From assembly GCF_003097495.1 (NCBI RefSeq), contig NZ_QEOP01000002.1, positions 186,001 through 250,000 on the forward strand: a stretch of 64,000 nucleotides of DNA, read 5' to 3'. The DNA is from Amnibacterium flavum (GTDB lineage Bacteria > Actinomycetota > Actinomycetes > Actinomycetales > Microbacteriaceae). The notes beneath the pieces are model-generated. The model worked only from the letters and a program-made list of their open reading frames with translations. It was not told the DNA's origin and ran no database searches. Position 1 is the first letter of the stretch; the number at the start of each line of letters is the position of its first letter. Positions 26,788-36,034 of this stretch are shown one piece after another. Both the position numbers and the translations under genes were made by a program.

Positions 26788-27624
26788 GTGACTGACGCGC
26801 CGATCGGAGTATTCGACTCGGGCGTCGGCGGTCTCACGGTCGCCCGGGCGATCATCGATCAGCTCCCCGGCGAATCAATCCTGTACGTCGGTGACACGGC
26901 GAACGGCCCCTACGGCCCGTTGCCCATCGCGGATGTCCGCCGGCACGCCCTCGCCGTCATGGACGATCTCGTCGAGCAGGGAGTCAAGCTCCTTGTCATC
27001 GCCTGCAACTCGGCATCGGCCGCCGTTCTCCGCGATGCCCGCGAACGGTACACGGAAGGTCACGGGATCCCCGTCGTCGAGGTCATCCAGCCTGCCGCCC
27101 GCGCCGCAGTCCGGCAGACCCGTAACAAGAGGGTCGGCGTCATCGGCACTGTCGCGACGATCACCTCGGGCGCCTACGAGGACGCCTTCGCCGCGGCTCC
27201 CGAGCTGACTCTCGTCAGCGCGGCGTGCCCGCGTTTCGTCGAGTTCGTCGAGGCCGGCGTCACGTCGGGAGACGAGCTCTTCGACGTCGCCCGCGAATAC
27301 CTGCGCCCGCTCACCGAGGCCGACATCGACACCCTCGTGCTCGGCTGCACCCACTATCCGCTCATGTCCTCGGCCATCCAGCTCGTGGTCGGCCCCGACG
27401 TGACCCTCGTCTCGAGTGCCGCCGAGACCGCAAACGACGTCTACCGCAACCTCGTTCAGCGCGGGCTGATGCGTGCATCCAGCACCCCGCCGAGCCGCGT
27501 CTACGAGGCGACCGGCGAGAGCGCCGATGAGTTCACCCGGCTGGCCCGGCGCTTCCTCGGCCTCGAGGCTCCCAGCGCCTCGTCGGTTCTCACGGGCGCG
27601 ATCCAGCTGCCGCAGCTCGACTGA
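26788..27624 (+). CDS. murI: Glutamate racemase
   Basis: This 278-residue enzyme has the family start [13 protein letters not shown] and the two catalytic cysteines, C73 in ACNSAS and C187 in GCTHYP. It makes D-glutamate for peptidoglycan. The GTG at 26788 begins directly before the first beta strand. It is followed by rph and rdgB, a common actinobacterial gene order. Confidence 0.95.
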   Translation: MTDAPIGVFDSGVGGLTVARAIIDQLPGESILYVGDTANGPYGPLPIADVRRHALAVMDDLVEQGVKLLVIACNSASAAVLRDARERYTEGHGIPVVEVIQPAARAAVRQTRNKRVGVIGTVATITSGAYEDAFAAAPELTLVSAACPRFVEFVEAGVTSGDELFDVAREYLRPLTEADIDTLVLGCTHYPLMSSAIQLVVGPDVTLVSSAAETANDVYRNLVQRGLMRASSTPPSRVYEATGESADEFTRLARRFLGLEAPSASSVLTGAIQLPQLD

Positions 27625-27691
27625 GCCCCGTCGACCCGCGCCTCCGCCCCATTCCATCTCCGATTCCGCACTTCCACGAAGGGACGCGACC

Positions 27692-28441
27692 ATGACAACA
27701 CGTGTCGACGGACGCAATGCCGACGACCTCCGCCCGGTCACCATCGAACGCGGATGGAGCGCGCAGGCCGAAGGGTCGGCCCTCATCTCGTTCGGGGGCA
27801 CGCGGGTCCTCTGCACGGCCTCGTTCACGAACGGCGTCCCCCGCTGGCTGAGCGGTAAGGGCTCCGGCTGGGTCACGGCGGAGTACGCGATGCTCCCGCG
27901 CGCCACGAACTCGCGCAACGATCGCGAGTCGGTCAAGGGCAAGATCGGCGGACGCACCCACGAGATCTCGCGGCTCATCGGCCGCTCGCTACGAGCCATC
28001 ATCGACCTCAAGGCGCTGGGTGAGAACACCATCGTGATCGACTGCGACGTCCTCCAAGCCGATGGCGGAACCCGCACCGCAGCGATCACGGGCGCTTACG
28101 TCGCACTGGCCGACTCGATCGAATGGGCGCGCGAGCGCAAGTTCATCGGCCAGAAGGCGGTGCCGCTCATCGACACGGTCGCGGCCGTCTCCGTCGGCAT
28201 CATCGACGGCGAGCCGATGCTCGACCTGGCATACACCGAGGACGTTCGCGCCGAGACCGACATGAACGTCGTCGCCACCGGTCGTGGACTGTTCGTCGAG
28301 GTGCAGGGCACCGCCGAGCGCGCACCGTTCGACCGCCGCGAGCTGAACGAACTGCTCGACCTCGCCGTCGCGGGAACCGACACCCTGGCCGAGTTCCAGC
28401 GCACGGCCCTCGGCATCGATCTTCCCGGCGCGACGCGATGA
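27692..28441 (+). CDS. rph: Ribonuclease PH
   Basis: This 249-residue phosphorolytic 3'-exonuclease carries the conserved [36 protein letters not shown] and [16 protein letters not shown] segments. It trims tRNA 3' ends. The ATG at 27692 has an AGGGAC ribosome site. Its stop overlaps the rdgB start (ATGA at 28438), indicating translational coupling. Confidence 0.95.
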   Translation: MTTRVDGRNADDLRPVTIERGWSAQAEGSALISFGGTRVLCTASFTNGVPRWLSGKGSGWVTAEYAMLPRATNSRNDRESVKGKIGGRTHEISRLIGRSLRAIIDLKALGENTIVIDCDVLQADGGTRTAAITGAYVALADSIEWARERKFIGQKAVPLIDTVAAVSVGIIDGEPMLDLAYTEDVRAETDMNVVATGRGLFVEVQGTAERAPFDRRELNELLDLAVAGTDTLAEFQRTALGIDLPGATR

Positions 28442-29064
28442 GCGGGGGATCCGACAGCGCTAGCGCGGTTCGCGTGGTCCTCGCGACGCACAATGCGCAC
28501 AAGGTCGAGGAGCTCCGCCGCATCCTGGGCGACCGGCTCGTGGGCATCGAGCTTCTCGGCTACGACGGCCCCGAGCCCGTCGAGGACGCGGACAGCTTCG
28601 CGGGCAACGCGCTGATCAAGGCCCGGGCCGCCGCCGAGCACACCGGGCTGCCCGCGATCGCCGATGACTCCGGCATCAGCGTCGACGCCCTCGACGGCGC
28701 GCCCGGCATCCACTCGGCCCGGTACGCGGGCACCCGCGACTCGGGCGACAACCTGCGGCTCCTGCTCGCCAACCTCGTCGGCGTCCCCGCCGACCAGCGC
28801 GGCGCTCAGTTCAACTGTGCCGCCGCCGCGGTGATCCCCGTCGACGGCGGCGACGCCATCGAGCACGTCGAGGTGGCCGAATGGCCCGGCGTCGTGCTCG
28901 AGCAGCCGGCCGGCGAGGGCGGGTTCGGGTACGACCCGATATTCCAGCCCGAAGGGGAGACCCGGTCGGCCGGACAGCTCACCGCAGCCGAGAAGGATGC
29001 CGTCAGTCACCGCACGCAGGCCTTCACGGCACTGCTGCCCTGGCTGCGCGAACGCATCGGCTGA
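28438..29064 (+). CDS. rdgB: Non-canonical purine NTP pyrophosphatase (RdgB/HAM1)
   Basis: This 208-residue enzyme shows the N-terminal [14 protein letters not shown] motif, [12 protein letters not shown] and the FGYDPIF segment of the RdgB/HAM1 family. It hydrolyses ITP/dITP/XTP to keep abnormal purines out of nucleic acids. The ATG overlaps the rph stop by four bases. Confidence 0.93.
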   Translation: MSGGSDSASAVRVVLATHNAHKVEELRRILGDRLVGIELLGYDGPEPVEDADSFAGNALIKARAAAEHTGLPAIADDSGISVDALDGAPGIHSARYAGTRDSGDNLRLLLANLVGVPADQRGAQFNCAAAAVIPVDGGDAIEHVEVAEWPGVVLEQPAGEGGFGYDPIFQPEGETRSAGQLTAAEKDAVSHRTQAFTALLPWLRERIG

Positions 29065-29129
29065 GCTGCTCCACCTGCGGAGGCGCCGCATACGGGCGGG
29101 GTGTGCTGGCGTCCGGGGCCTCGTGGACC

Positions 29130-29135
29130 TACCGT
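29130..29135 (+). promoter_or_regulatory. -10 element of leaderless cation-efflux transcript
   Basis: TACCGT lies seven bases before the ATG at 29143. Confidence 0.5.
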
Positions 29136-29142
29136 TGAGCCG

Positions 29143-30066
29143 ATGCATTCCCACGATCACGGCAGCGAGCACGGCGGGTCCTCGAGAACCCGTCTCATCA
29201 TCGCGCTCGCGATCACCGCCAGCGTCGCCCTCATCGAGGTCGGGGGAGCCTGGCTCACCGGTTCGCTGACCCTGCTCGCCGATGCCGGTCACATGCTGTC
29301 CGACTCGATCGGGCTCGTCGTTGCACTCTTCGCCACCGTGGTCGCCGCGCGACCGGCGACCGATCGATCGACGTTCGGCTACCGCCGGGCCGAGGTGCTC
29401 GGTGCACTGCTCAATTCGCTTCTGCTGCTCGGCATCGCGCTGTTCGTGGGCATCGAGGCCGTGATCCGACTGACGAGCGCCGACGCCGGCGACGTGCTCG
29501 GCTTCCCGATGCTCATCGTCGCGGCCATCGGTCTGATCGCGAATCTGTCGTCGCTCGCCGTGCTGCGCGGCGGTCGCGAGGCATCCATCAATATGCGCGG
29601 CGCCTACCTCGAGGTGCTCGGCGATCTGCTCGGGTCCCTCGCCGCCGTCATCGCGGCCGTCGTCATCATCACGACAGGTTTCGCCCGTGCCGACTCCATC
29701 GCCTCGCTCCTCGTCGCGCTGCTGATCATCCCGCGCGCGCTCCTGTTGCTTCGCGATGTCGTATCGGTTCTCACCGAGTCGGTTCCGACCGGGACGAGTG
29801 TCGCCGAGATCCGCCAGCACATCCTCGAGGCGCCCGGAGTGGTCGACGTGCATGACGTGCACGTCTGGGCCATCACCACCGGCGCGCCCGTTTTCACCGC
29901 ACACGTCGTCGTCGAGACCGAGATCTTCGAGGAGGGGCGCACCGACGCCGTCCTCGACTCGCTCGGCGGGTGCCTGTCCGACCACTTCGATGTCGCGCAC
30001 TCGACCTTCCAGCTCGAGCCCGCCTCGCACGCCGGCCATGAAGAGGCGCAGCACCGCCACGCCTAG
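29143..30066 (+). CDS. Cation diffusion facilitator (CDF) efflux transporter
   Basis: This 307-residue CDF/ZnT-type transporter has a His-rich N-terminus, six membrane segments and the metal-site motif LLADAGHMLSDS (D47 and D54). A cytoplasmic C-terminal domain (GVVDVHDVHVWAITTG) and a His-rich tail complete it. It exports divalent metal ions such as zinc or cobalt in exchange for protons. It lies directly before the MntR-like and mntH genes; manganese export is possible but not shown. Confidence 0.9.
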   Translation: MHSHDHGSEHGGSSRTRLIIALAITASVALIEVGGAWLTGSLTLLADAGHMLSDSIGLVVALFATVVAARPATDRSTFGYRRAEVLGALLNSLLLLGIALFVGIEAVIRLTSADAGDVLGFPMLIVAAIGLIANLSSLAVLRGGREASINMRGAYLEVLGDLLGSLAAVIAAVVIITTGFARADSIASLLVALLIIPRALLLLRDVVSVLTESVPTGTSVAEIRQHILEAPGVVDVHDVHVWAITTGAPVFTAHVVVETEIFEEGRTDAVLDSLGGCLSDHFDVAHSTFQLEPASHAGHEEAQHRHA

Positions 30067-30094
30067 CCGCCCGCGTCGTTGCGAGCGCTCCGCG

Positions 30095-30100
30095 TAGAGT
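30095..30100 (+). promoter_or_regulatory. -10 element of leaderless mntR transcript
   Basis: TAGAGT lies six bases before the ATG at 30107. Confidence 0.6.
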
Positions 30101-30106
30101 CGCAGC

Positions 30107-30721
30107 ATGGCCGTCAGCCCCTCCGCCACGGTGATCGAGGACTACCTCAAGGTCATCTACGCGCACACCGAGTGGCAGCCCGAGCCGATCACCTCATCGC
30201 AGCTCGCCACCCGGCTCGCGCTCGCCCCGTCGACGGTGACCGAGATGGTCAAGAAGCTCGTCGCGAAGGGCCTCGTCGAGCACCGGCCCTATGCCGCGAT
30301 CACGCTCACCGAGATCGGTCGGGCGCAGGCCCTGCGCATCGTGCGCCGGCATCGGCTCATCGAGACCTGGCTCGTGGGACAGTTCGGCTACTCGTGGGAC
30401 GAGGTCCACGACGAGGCCGAGGTGCTCGAGCACGCCATCAGCGATCGCCTCCTCGATGCGATCGATGCAGCGCTCGGGCATCCCCGTCACGACCCCCACG
30501 GCGACCCGATCCCCGACGGACGGGGAGCCGTCGTGATACCCGATGCGGTTCGGGCGGATGCGCTCCGCGAGGGCGATCGCGGGGTCATCGTGCGCATCAG
30601 CGATCGGGATCCCGCGGTGCTCCGGCACGTGGCCCAGTGCGGACTCGAGGTGGGCGGCGAAGTCGGCGCCGAGGACTTCGACGAGCAATCGGCGTCCGAT
30701 GTCTGGGTGTCATTGATCTGA
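30107..30721 (+). CDS. mntR: DtxR/MntR-family metal-dependent transcriptional regulator
   Basis: This 204-residue regulator starts with a winged helix (SSQLATRLALAPSTVTEMVKKL) and a dimerisation segment with metal-ligand residues (HRLIETWLV, WDEVHDEAEVLEHAISD). A FeoA-like C-terminal domain follows. The family represses metal uptake genes when Mn or Fe is bound. The neighbouring mntH gene, 37-49 bases downstream, has a perfect inverted repeat over its start, a plausible binding site. The symbol reflects this context; an iron-type DtxR is less likely. Confidence 0.85.
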   Translation: MAVSPSATVIEDYLKVIYAHTEWQPEPITSSQLATRLALAPSTVTEMVKKLVAKGLVEHRPYAAITLTEIGRAQALRIVRRHRLIETWLVGQFGYSWDEVHDEAEVLEHAISDRLLDAIDAALGHPRHDPHGDPIPDGRGAVVIPDAVRADALREGDRGVIVRISDRDPAVLRHVAQCGLEVGGEVGAEDFDEQSASDVWVSLI

Positions 30722-30739
30722 CACCCGCGAACCCCTAAA

Positions 30740-30757
30740 GTTTCGGAGTACCGAAAC
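30740..30757. promoter_or_regulatory. Putative MntR operator upstream of mntH
   Basis: GTTTCGGAGTACCGAAAC is a 7-bp perfect inverted repeat with a 4-base centre. It lies just downstream of a TAAAGT -10-like element (30736-30741) and directly before the mntH start, so bound repressor would block transcription. Confidence 0.6.
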
Positions 30758-30769
30758 ATGAGGGGTGCC

Positions 30770-32008
30770 GTGTCGATCAAGACCCAGCCGCTTCCGACGG
30801 CGGTCCGCGTACTGCCGCTCCTCGGGCCCGCCTTCGTCGCCGGCGTCGCCTACCTCGACCCCGGCAACGTCGCCAGCAACATGACAGCGGGGGCGGCCTA
30901 CGGCTACCTGCTCGTCTGGGTCGTCGTCGCGGGCAACGCCATGGCATGGCTGATCCAGTACCTCTCCGCCAAGCTCGGCATCGTCACCGGGGCGAGCCTG
31001 CCCGAGAACCTCGGCCGCCGGATCACCCGCAAGTCGAGTCGGTACGCGTTCTGGGTGCAGGCCGAGCTGGTGGCGATGGCCACCGATGTCGCCGAGATCC
31101 TCGGAGGAGCGATCGCACTGAACCTGCTCTTCGGTCTGCCGCTCCTGCTCGGCGGGCTCATCACCGGCGTCATCTCCCTTCTGCTGCTCGTCGTGCAGAG
31201 CCGGCGTGGCCCGCGCGTATTCGAGACGGTCATCGTCGGCCTCGTTCTCGTGATCGTCGTCGGCTTCTGCGCGGGCATCGTCGTCGGACCTCCCGACCCG
31301 GCCGACGCCATCGCGGGGCTCGTTCCGCGATTCGAGGACTCGGGCTCGGTGCTGCTGGCCGCCTCAATCCTCGGCGCCACGGTGATGCCGCACGCCATCT
31401 ACGCGCACTCCGCCCTGAGCCGGGACCGCTTCGTGGGGCTCGAGCCCGTGGCGAGCCGCCGAGTGCTGCTACGCGCCACCCGGGTCGACGTGACGATCGC
31501 GCTCGCCATCGCGGGCGGTGTGAACGTCGTCATCCTGCTGGTCGCGGCGGCATCGCTTCAGGGGGTGCCGGGCACCGACACACTGGAGGGCGCCTATGCC
31601 GCCATCTCGGCAGGTCTCGGTCCGCTCGTGGCGACGCTGTTCGCTCTCGGGCTCCTCGCGTCGGGGCTCGCGTCCTCGTCGGTCGGCGCCTATGCGGGCT
31701 CCGAGATCATGCGGGGGCTGCTGCACATCCGGATCCCGCTCCTGCTTCGCCGGGCCGTCACGCTCATCCCCGCGCTGATCGTGCTCGCGATCGGCGTCGA
31801 GCCGACGCTCGCCCTGCTGCTGAGTCAGGTGGTGCTGTCGTTCGGGATCCCGTTCGCGCTGATCCCGCTCGTCTGGCTGACGGCGAGGCGTTCCGTGATC
31901 GGCGATTCGGTCAACAGGTGGTGGACCACGGCTCTCGCCTGCATCGCCGCCGCTCTGCTGATCTCACTCAACCTGACGCTGCTCTGGCTGATCGCGACGG
32001 GCGGCTGA
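30770..32008 (+). CDS. mntH: Nramp-family divalent metal (Mn2+/Fe2+) transporter
   Basis: This 412-residue transporter has 11 predicted membrane segments. The Nramp metal-binding motif D30-P-G-N33 is in helix 1, and MPHAIYAHSAL is in helix 6. It imports Mn2+ (or Fe2+) with protons. An ATG at 30758 is an alternative start, but the GTG at 30770 has an AGGGG ribosome site 5 bases upstream, so it is preferred. The gene follows the MntR-type regulator and carries an operator-like palindrome at 30740-30757. Confidence 0.92.
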   Translation: MSIKTQPLPTAVRVLPLLGPAFVAGVAYLDPGNVASNMTAGAAYGYLLVWVVVAGNAMAWLIQYLSAKLGIVTGASLPENLGRRITRKSSRYAFWVQAELVAMATDVAEILGGAIALNLLFGLPLLLGGLITGVISLLLLVVQSRRGPRVFETVIVGLVLVIVVGFCAGIVVGPPDPADAIAGLVPRFEDSGSVLLAASILGATVMPHAIYAHSALSRDRFVGLEPVASRRVLLRATRVDVTIALAIAGGVNVVILLVAAASLQGVPGTDTLEGAYAAISAGLGPLVATLFALGLLASGLASSSVGAYAGSEIMRGLLHIRIPLLLRRAVTLIPALIVLAIGVEPTLALLLSQVVLSFGIPFALIPLVWLTARRSVIGDSVNRWWTTALACIAAALLISLNLTLLWLIATGG

Positions 32009-32042
32009 CGCGGCCCTCGGCTGAGACGGGATGGCGCAGGGC

Positions 32043-32777
32043 TCAGTCGGGCTTCTGGTCGAAGTACTTCTCGTCGACGACGAGGTCCTCTGCGGCGACC
32101 TCAGGCTCGGCTGCTGCGGCGGCGCGTGCCTTCTTGGCCTTCCGCATGCTCTGCACGTAGTGGTAGATCGTCGGGACCAGTGTCACGACGACCGCGGCGA
32201 GCAGGATGATGTCGATGTAGTTCACGACGAAGTCGCGCAGGATCGGGATGTAGCCGAGCACGAAGCCCAGGGCGGTCAGCCCGGAGCCCCAGATGATCGC
32301 GCCGATCGCGTTGTAGAGCGAGTACTTCTTGTAGTTCATGTGGCCGACGCCGGCGGCGACGGGCGCGAAGGTGCGGACGACCGGGACGAAGCGGGCGAGG
32401 ATCACGGCGAGTCCGCCGAAGCGCTCGAAGAACTTGTTGGTGCGCTGCACGTTCTCGGTGCTGAACAGCCCCGAGTCCTTGCGTTCGAAGATGCGCGGAC
32501 CCGCCTTATGGCCGATCAGGTAGCCGACCTCGCCGCCGAGGAACGCCGCGAACGAGATGGCGAGGCAGACGAGCCAGATCGGGTAGCCGAGCACCCCCGA
32601 GAAGGTGAGCACGCCGGAGATGATCAGGAGCGTGTCGCCCGGGAGGAGGAATCCGACGAGCAGGCCGGTCTCGGCGAACACGATGAAGCAGATGCCGAGC
32701 AGAGCCCACGCACCGAAGCCGTCGATGAGAGTGGCCGGGTCGAGCCAGGGGATGAGGGCGGTCGGCGATACGTGCAC
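32043..32777 (-). CDS. DedA/SNARE-associated (VTT) family membrane protein
   Basis: This 244-residue protein has the DedA pattern: an N-terminal re-entrant helix, FAETGLLVGFLLPGDTLL, GGEVGYLIGHKAGPRIF, then RFVPVVRTFAPVAAGVGHM, and further membrane helices with a charged tail. Members act in lipid flipping and envelope homeostasis. It is convergent with mntH. Confidence 0.88.
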   Translation of the reverse strand: MHVSPTALIPWLDPATLIDGFGAWALLGICFIVFAETGLLVGFLLPGDTLLIISGVLTFSGVLGYPIWLVCLAISFAAFLGGEVGYLIGHKAGPRIFERKDSGLFSTENVQRTNKFFERFGGLAVILARFVPVVRTFAPVAAGVGHMNYKKYSLYNAIGAIIWGSGLTALGFVLGYIPILRDFVVNYIDIILLAAVVVTLVPTIYHYVQSMRKAKKARAAAAAEPEVAAEDLVVDEKYFDQKPD

Positions 32778-32935
32778 GGGGCTCCAGTCGTCGGGCGGCC
32801 GATGCCGCGAGCAGATCTCGGCGGGGGCCGGAACAAGACGTCCGCCCAGGGTAGCCGACCCACCCCCGGTGGACGGGGATGCCTCGGGCGTTTACGAGCA
32901 CCCGCCTCCCCGCCCCCGCTCGGGTACTCCGGGCG

Positions 32936-32977
32936 CAGACGCACGTTGCGGCAGGCGTGTCGCGCCGGAACGTGCGT
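32936..32977. repeat. Intergenic palindromic element related to 20336-20456
   Basis: Arms CGCACGTTGCGGC (32940-32952) and CGCCGGAACGTGCG (32963-32976) form an imperfect inverted repeat. The second arm is identical to 14 bases at 20429-20442. Confidence 0.5.
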
Positions 32978-33058
32978 ATCCACTGACAACACGGGCGCCG
33001 ACGGAATACCCGATCGGCCGCCGAGGTCTGACCCTGTATCCCTTCGGAAGGACACAAC

Positions 33059-33889
33059 ATGACAGACAAGGTCTGGTTCATCACCGGTACCTCGCGCGGT
33101 TTCGGCCGCGAGTGGACGGAGGCCGCTCTGGAGCGCGGCGACAAGGTCGCGGCGACCGCACGCGACACGGGCACGCTCGACGATCTGGTCGAGAAGTACG
33201 GGGACTCGATCCTGCCCATCCCGCTCGATGTCACCGACCGTGAGGCCGATTTCGCCGCCGTCGCGCAGGCGAACGAGCACTTCGGACGGCTCGACATCGT
33301 CATCAACAACGCCGGCTACGGCCAGTTCGGTCTGATCGAGGAGATCACCGAGGAGGAGGCGCGAGCTCAACTGGAGACCAACGTCTTCGGAGCGCTCTGG
33401 ATCACCCAGGCCGCCCTCCCGATTCTCCGCGCCCAGGGCGGCGGGCGGATCATCCAGGTGTCGTCGATCGGCGGCATCAGCGCCTTCCCGAACATCGGGA
33501 TCTACAACGCATCCAAGTGGGCGCTCGAGGGCTTCTCGCAGGCGCTCGCCCAGGAGGTCGAAGGCTTCGGCATCCATGTGACCCTCGTCGAGCCGGGCGG
33601 GTTCGCGACCGACTGGGGCGGGGCCAGTGCCAAGCACTCGGACCCGATCTCCGCGTACGACTCCCTGCGGGAGACGATGCAGGAGCAGCGTCGCAAGCGG
33701 CTCGGCACCCCCGGGGATCCGTCGGCGTCGGCCGCCGCCATCCTCAAGATCGTGGATGCGGACGAGCCGCCCCTGCGTGTCTTCTTCGGAACCAGCCCGC
33801 TCGGGACGGCGAAGGCCGACTACGAGGGTCGGATCGCGACGTGGGAGAAGTGGAACGACGTGTCGACGCTCGCCCAGGGCGGCGAGTAG
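33059..33889 (+). CDS. Short-chain dehydrogenase/reductase
   Basis: This 276-residue classical SDR has TGTSRGFGRE as the cofactor loop, NNAGYGQ, the catalytic Ser in VSSIGG and YNASK (Y-x-x-x-K). An Arg-rich beta2 end (ATARDT) favours NADPH. The substrate is unknown. The ATG has a GGAAGGA ribosome site. It is convergent with the GntR gene across a strong terminator. Confidence 0.88.
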   Translation: MTDKVWFITGTSRGFGREWTEAALERGDKVAATARDTGTLDDLVEKYGDSILPIPLDVTDREADFAAVAQANEHFGRLDIVINNAGYGQFGLIEEITEEEARAQLETNVFGALWITQAALPILRAQGGGRIIQVSSIGGISAFPNIGIYNASKWALEGFSQALAQEVEGFGIHVTLVEPGGFATDWGGASAKHSDPISAYDSLRETMQEQRRKRLGTPGDPSASAAAILKIVDADEPPLRVFFGTSPLGTAKADYEGRIATWEKWNDVSTLAQGGE

Positions 33890-33937
33890 AGGACCGCACC
33901 CGTCGAGAACGCGCGGTCGAGCAGCGACCGCACACCA

Positions 33938-33970
33938 GGCTCCGCCCGCCGAGCAGCGACGGGCGGAGCC
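33938..33970. terminator. Bidirectional terminator between SDR and GntR genes
   Basis: A perfect 11-bp stem (GGCTCCGCCCG and its complement) has an 11-base loop. A second 7-bp hairpin (GCGGTCG/CGACCGC, 33913-33931) lies just before it. Confidence 0.75.
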
Positions 33971-33974
33971 GGGG

Positions 33975-34646
33975 TCAGAGTGCGGCCCTGAGCCACGAGT
34001 CGATGCCTTCGACGTGGCTCCTCACGGCGGCGCCGGCTCGTTCGGGGTCGCCGGAGGCCAGGGCGGCCACGATGGCCTCGTGTTCCGACAGGGTGCGGGC
34101 CGTCGCGCCGTCCTGGGTGATGCCGCGCCAGATGCGGGCCCGCACCGTGGCACTCGACATGCCCTCGATGAGACTCGACAGGTAGGCGTTGCCGCCCGCT
34201 TCGGAGATGAGGCGGTGGAATTCGAGGTCGTGCTCGACGAGAGACTCGATGGGGGCCGCCGCATCGACCGATGCGATCGACTGCGAAAGTGCCCGGAGCT
34301 GATCTTCGGTGATGACGAGGGCCGCGCGGGCCGCCGCGAAGGGTTCGAGCACCCCGCGCACCTCGAAGATCTCGAGAACCGATGAGTCGTCGTGCAGGTC
34401 GACAACGAAGGCGAGCGCCTCGAGCAGAAGTCGGGGTTCGAGACTCGTGACGTAGGTCCCGTCGCCGCGCCGGACGTCGAGCACTCGGATGATCTCGAGC
34501 GACTTCACGGCCTCGCGCAGCGAGTTGCGTGAGAGCCCCAACCGCTCGCTGAGCTCCTTCTCGGGCGGCAGTCGATCACCGGGCTTGAGCTCGCCCGACA
34601 CGATCATCGCCTTGATGGTGGCGATCGCCTCACCTGTCACTGCCAT
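33975..34646 (-). CDS. GntR/FadR-family transcriptional regulator
   Basis: This 223-residue regulator has an N-terminal winged helix (GDRLPPEKELSERLGLSRNSLREAVKSLEI) here given by its landmarks PPEKELSERLG and SRNSLREA. A FCD ligand-binding domain follows, with metal-binding histidines in HDLEFHRLI and SEHEAIVAAL. It lies 9 bases after the fuconate dehydratase gene and likely controls the fuconate cluster, binding the intergenic palindrome at 35979. Confidence 0.88.
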   Translation of the reverse strand: MAVTGEAIATIKAMIVSGELKPGDRLPPEKELSERLGLSRNSLREAVKSLEIIRVLDVRRGDGTYVTSLEPRLLLEALAFVVDLHDDSSVLEIFEVRGVLEPFAAARAALVITEDQLRALSQSIASVDAAAPIESLVEHDLEFHRLISEAGGNAYLSSLIEGMSSATVRARIWRGITQDGATARTLSEHEAIVAALASGDPERAGAAVRSHVEGIDSWLRAAL

Positions 34647-34655
34647 CTGGAGATC

Positions 34656-35943
34656 CTAGTTATCGGCGGAGAAGGTGTACTCCTCGATCGAGGCGGCCCG
34701 CATCTCGGCACCCGAACCGGGTCTCCGAGGGGCTGCGTAGCGGCCTCCGTGCACGACGACAGGGTCGACGAAATGCTCATGCAGATGATCGACGAATTCG
34801 ATCAAGCGACCTTCGGTGGTGCCCGAGACCGCGACCGCGTCGAACATGGCCAGGTGCTGCACTATCTCGCACAGTCCGACGCCTCCCGCGTGAGGGCAGA
34901 CGGGCACTCCGAACTTCGCGGCGAGGAGGATGATGGCGATGTTCTCGTTGACACCGGCCACCCGGGTCGCGTCGATCTGCAGCACCTGGAGTGCGTCGGC
35001 CTGCAGGAACTGCTTGAACATCACCCGGTTGGCGCCGTGCTCGCCCGTCGCCACCGGCGTCGGCGCGATGGCCCGTGCGATGGCCGCGTGCGAGAGCACG
35101 TCATCGGGATTGGTGGGCTCCTCGACCCAGGCGAGGTCGAATCGGGTGAGGTCGCCGATCCAGTCGATCGCCTCGTCGCGATCCCACCGCTGATTGGCGT
35201 CGATCGCGATGCGGATGTCGGGGCCGACGGTTTCGCGCGCGATCTGCAGGCGCCGGATGTCGTCGGCGCGGTCCGCGCCCGACCTTGAGCTTGATCTGAC
35301 TGAATCCGTCGGCGACGGCCTCGCGACTGAGGCGGACGAGCTTCTCGTCCGAGTATCCGAGCCAGCCGGGGGTGGTCGTGTACGCCGGGAACCCCTCGGT
35401 CAGGAGCGTCCGCTCGCGCTCGGCGCGCCCGCGACGGGAGCGGTTCAGGATCTCGAGGGCCTCGTCGCGGGTCAGTGCGTCGGAGAGGTAGCGGAAGTCG
35501 ACGAGGTCGACGATCTGCTCGGGGGAGAGGCGCGCCAGCAGCTGCCAGAGCGGCAGCCCCTCGCGCTTGGCCTTCAGGTCCCACAGGGCGTTCACCGCCG
35601 CCCCGATCGCCATGTGCATGACACCCTTCTCAGGACCCAGCCAGCGCAGTTGCGAGTCGTAGACGAGTTCCCGCCACAGTCCGCCGAGATCGTCGAGTGT
35701 GGTCTCGACCTCGCGGCCGACGAGCCAGGGCTCGAGTGCCTGGATGGCGCGCGCCTGCACGTCGTTGCCGCGTCCGATGGTGAAGACGAACCCGTGTCCG
35801 GCCAGGCCATCCGTCGCATCGGTTGTGATGCGCAGATACGCGGCCGAGTAGTCGGGGTCGGGGTTCATGGCGTCGGAGCCGTCGAGTGAGAGCGAGGTGG
35901 GGAAACGGACGTCTGTGGTCTCGAATGCGATGAACTTGCTCAC
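34656..35943 (-). pseudogene. L-fuconate dehydratase, frameshifted
   Basis: The two halves of an enolase-superfamily L-fuconate dehydratase lie in different frames. The first half (from ATG 35943) has [20 protein letters not shown] and SQIKLKVG. The second half contains [29 protein letters not shown] and [11 protein letters not shown], with HGGRYAAP at the C-terminus. The frame breaks at a CCC run (35278-35280); dropping one base restores a continuous 428-residue protein through the [12 protein letters not shown] catalytic segment. The enzyme dehydrates L-fuconate to 2-keto-3-deoxy-L-fuconate. Either a sequencing error or real inactivation is possible. Regulator, hydrolase and dehydrogenase genes flank it. 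Confidence 0.85.
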
Positions 35944-35978
35944 TGATGAACCTCCCGGCTACGGTGATGCCGAGCTAA

Positions 35979-35989
35979 ACATCGGATGT
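35979..35989. promoter_or_regulatory. Putative GntR/FadR operator
   Basis: ACATCGGATGT is a perfect 5-1-5 palindrome in the divergent promoter region of the fuconate genes. Confidence 0.45.
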
Positions 35990-36034
35990 CTGCCATGTCA
36001 ACGGCGCATCCACTGAATGCGTGAGGGAGCGGCA

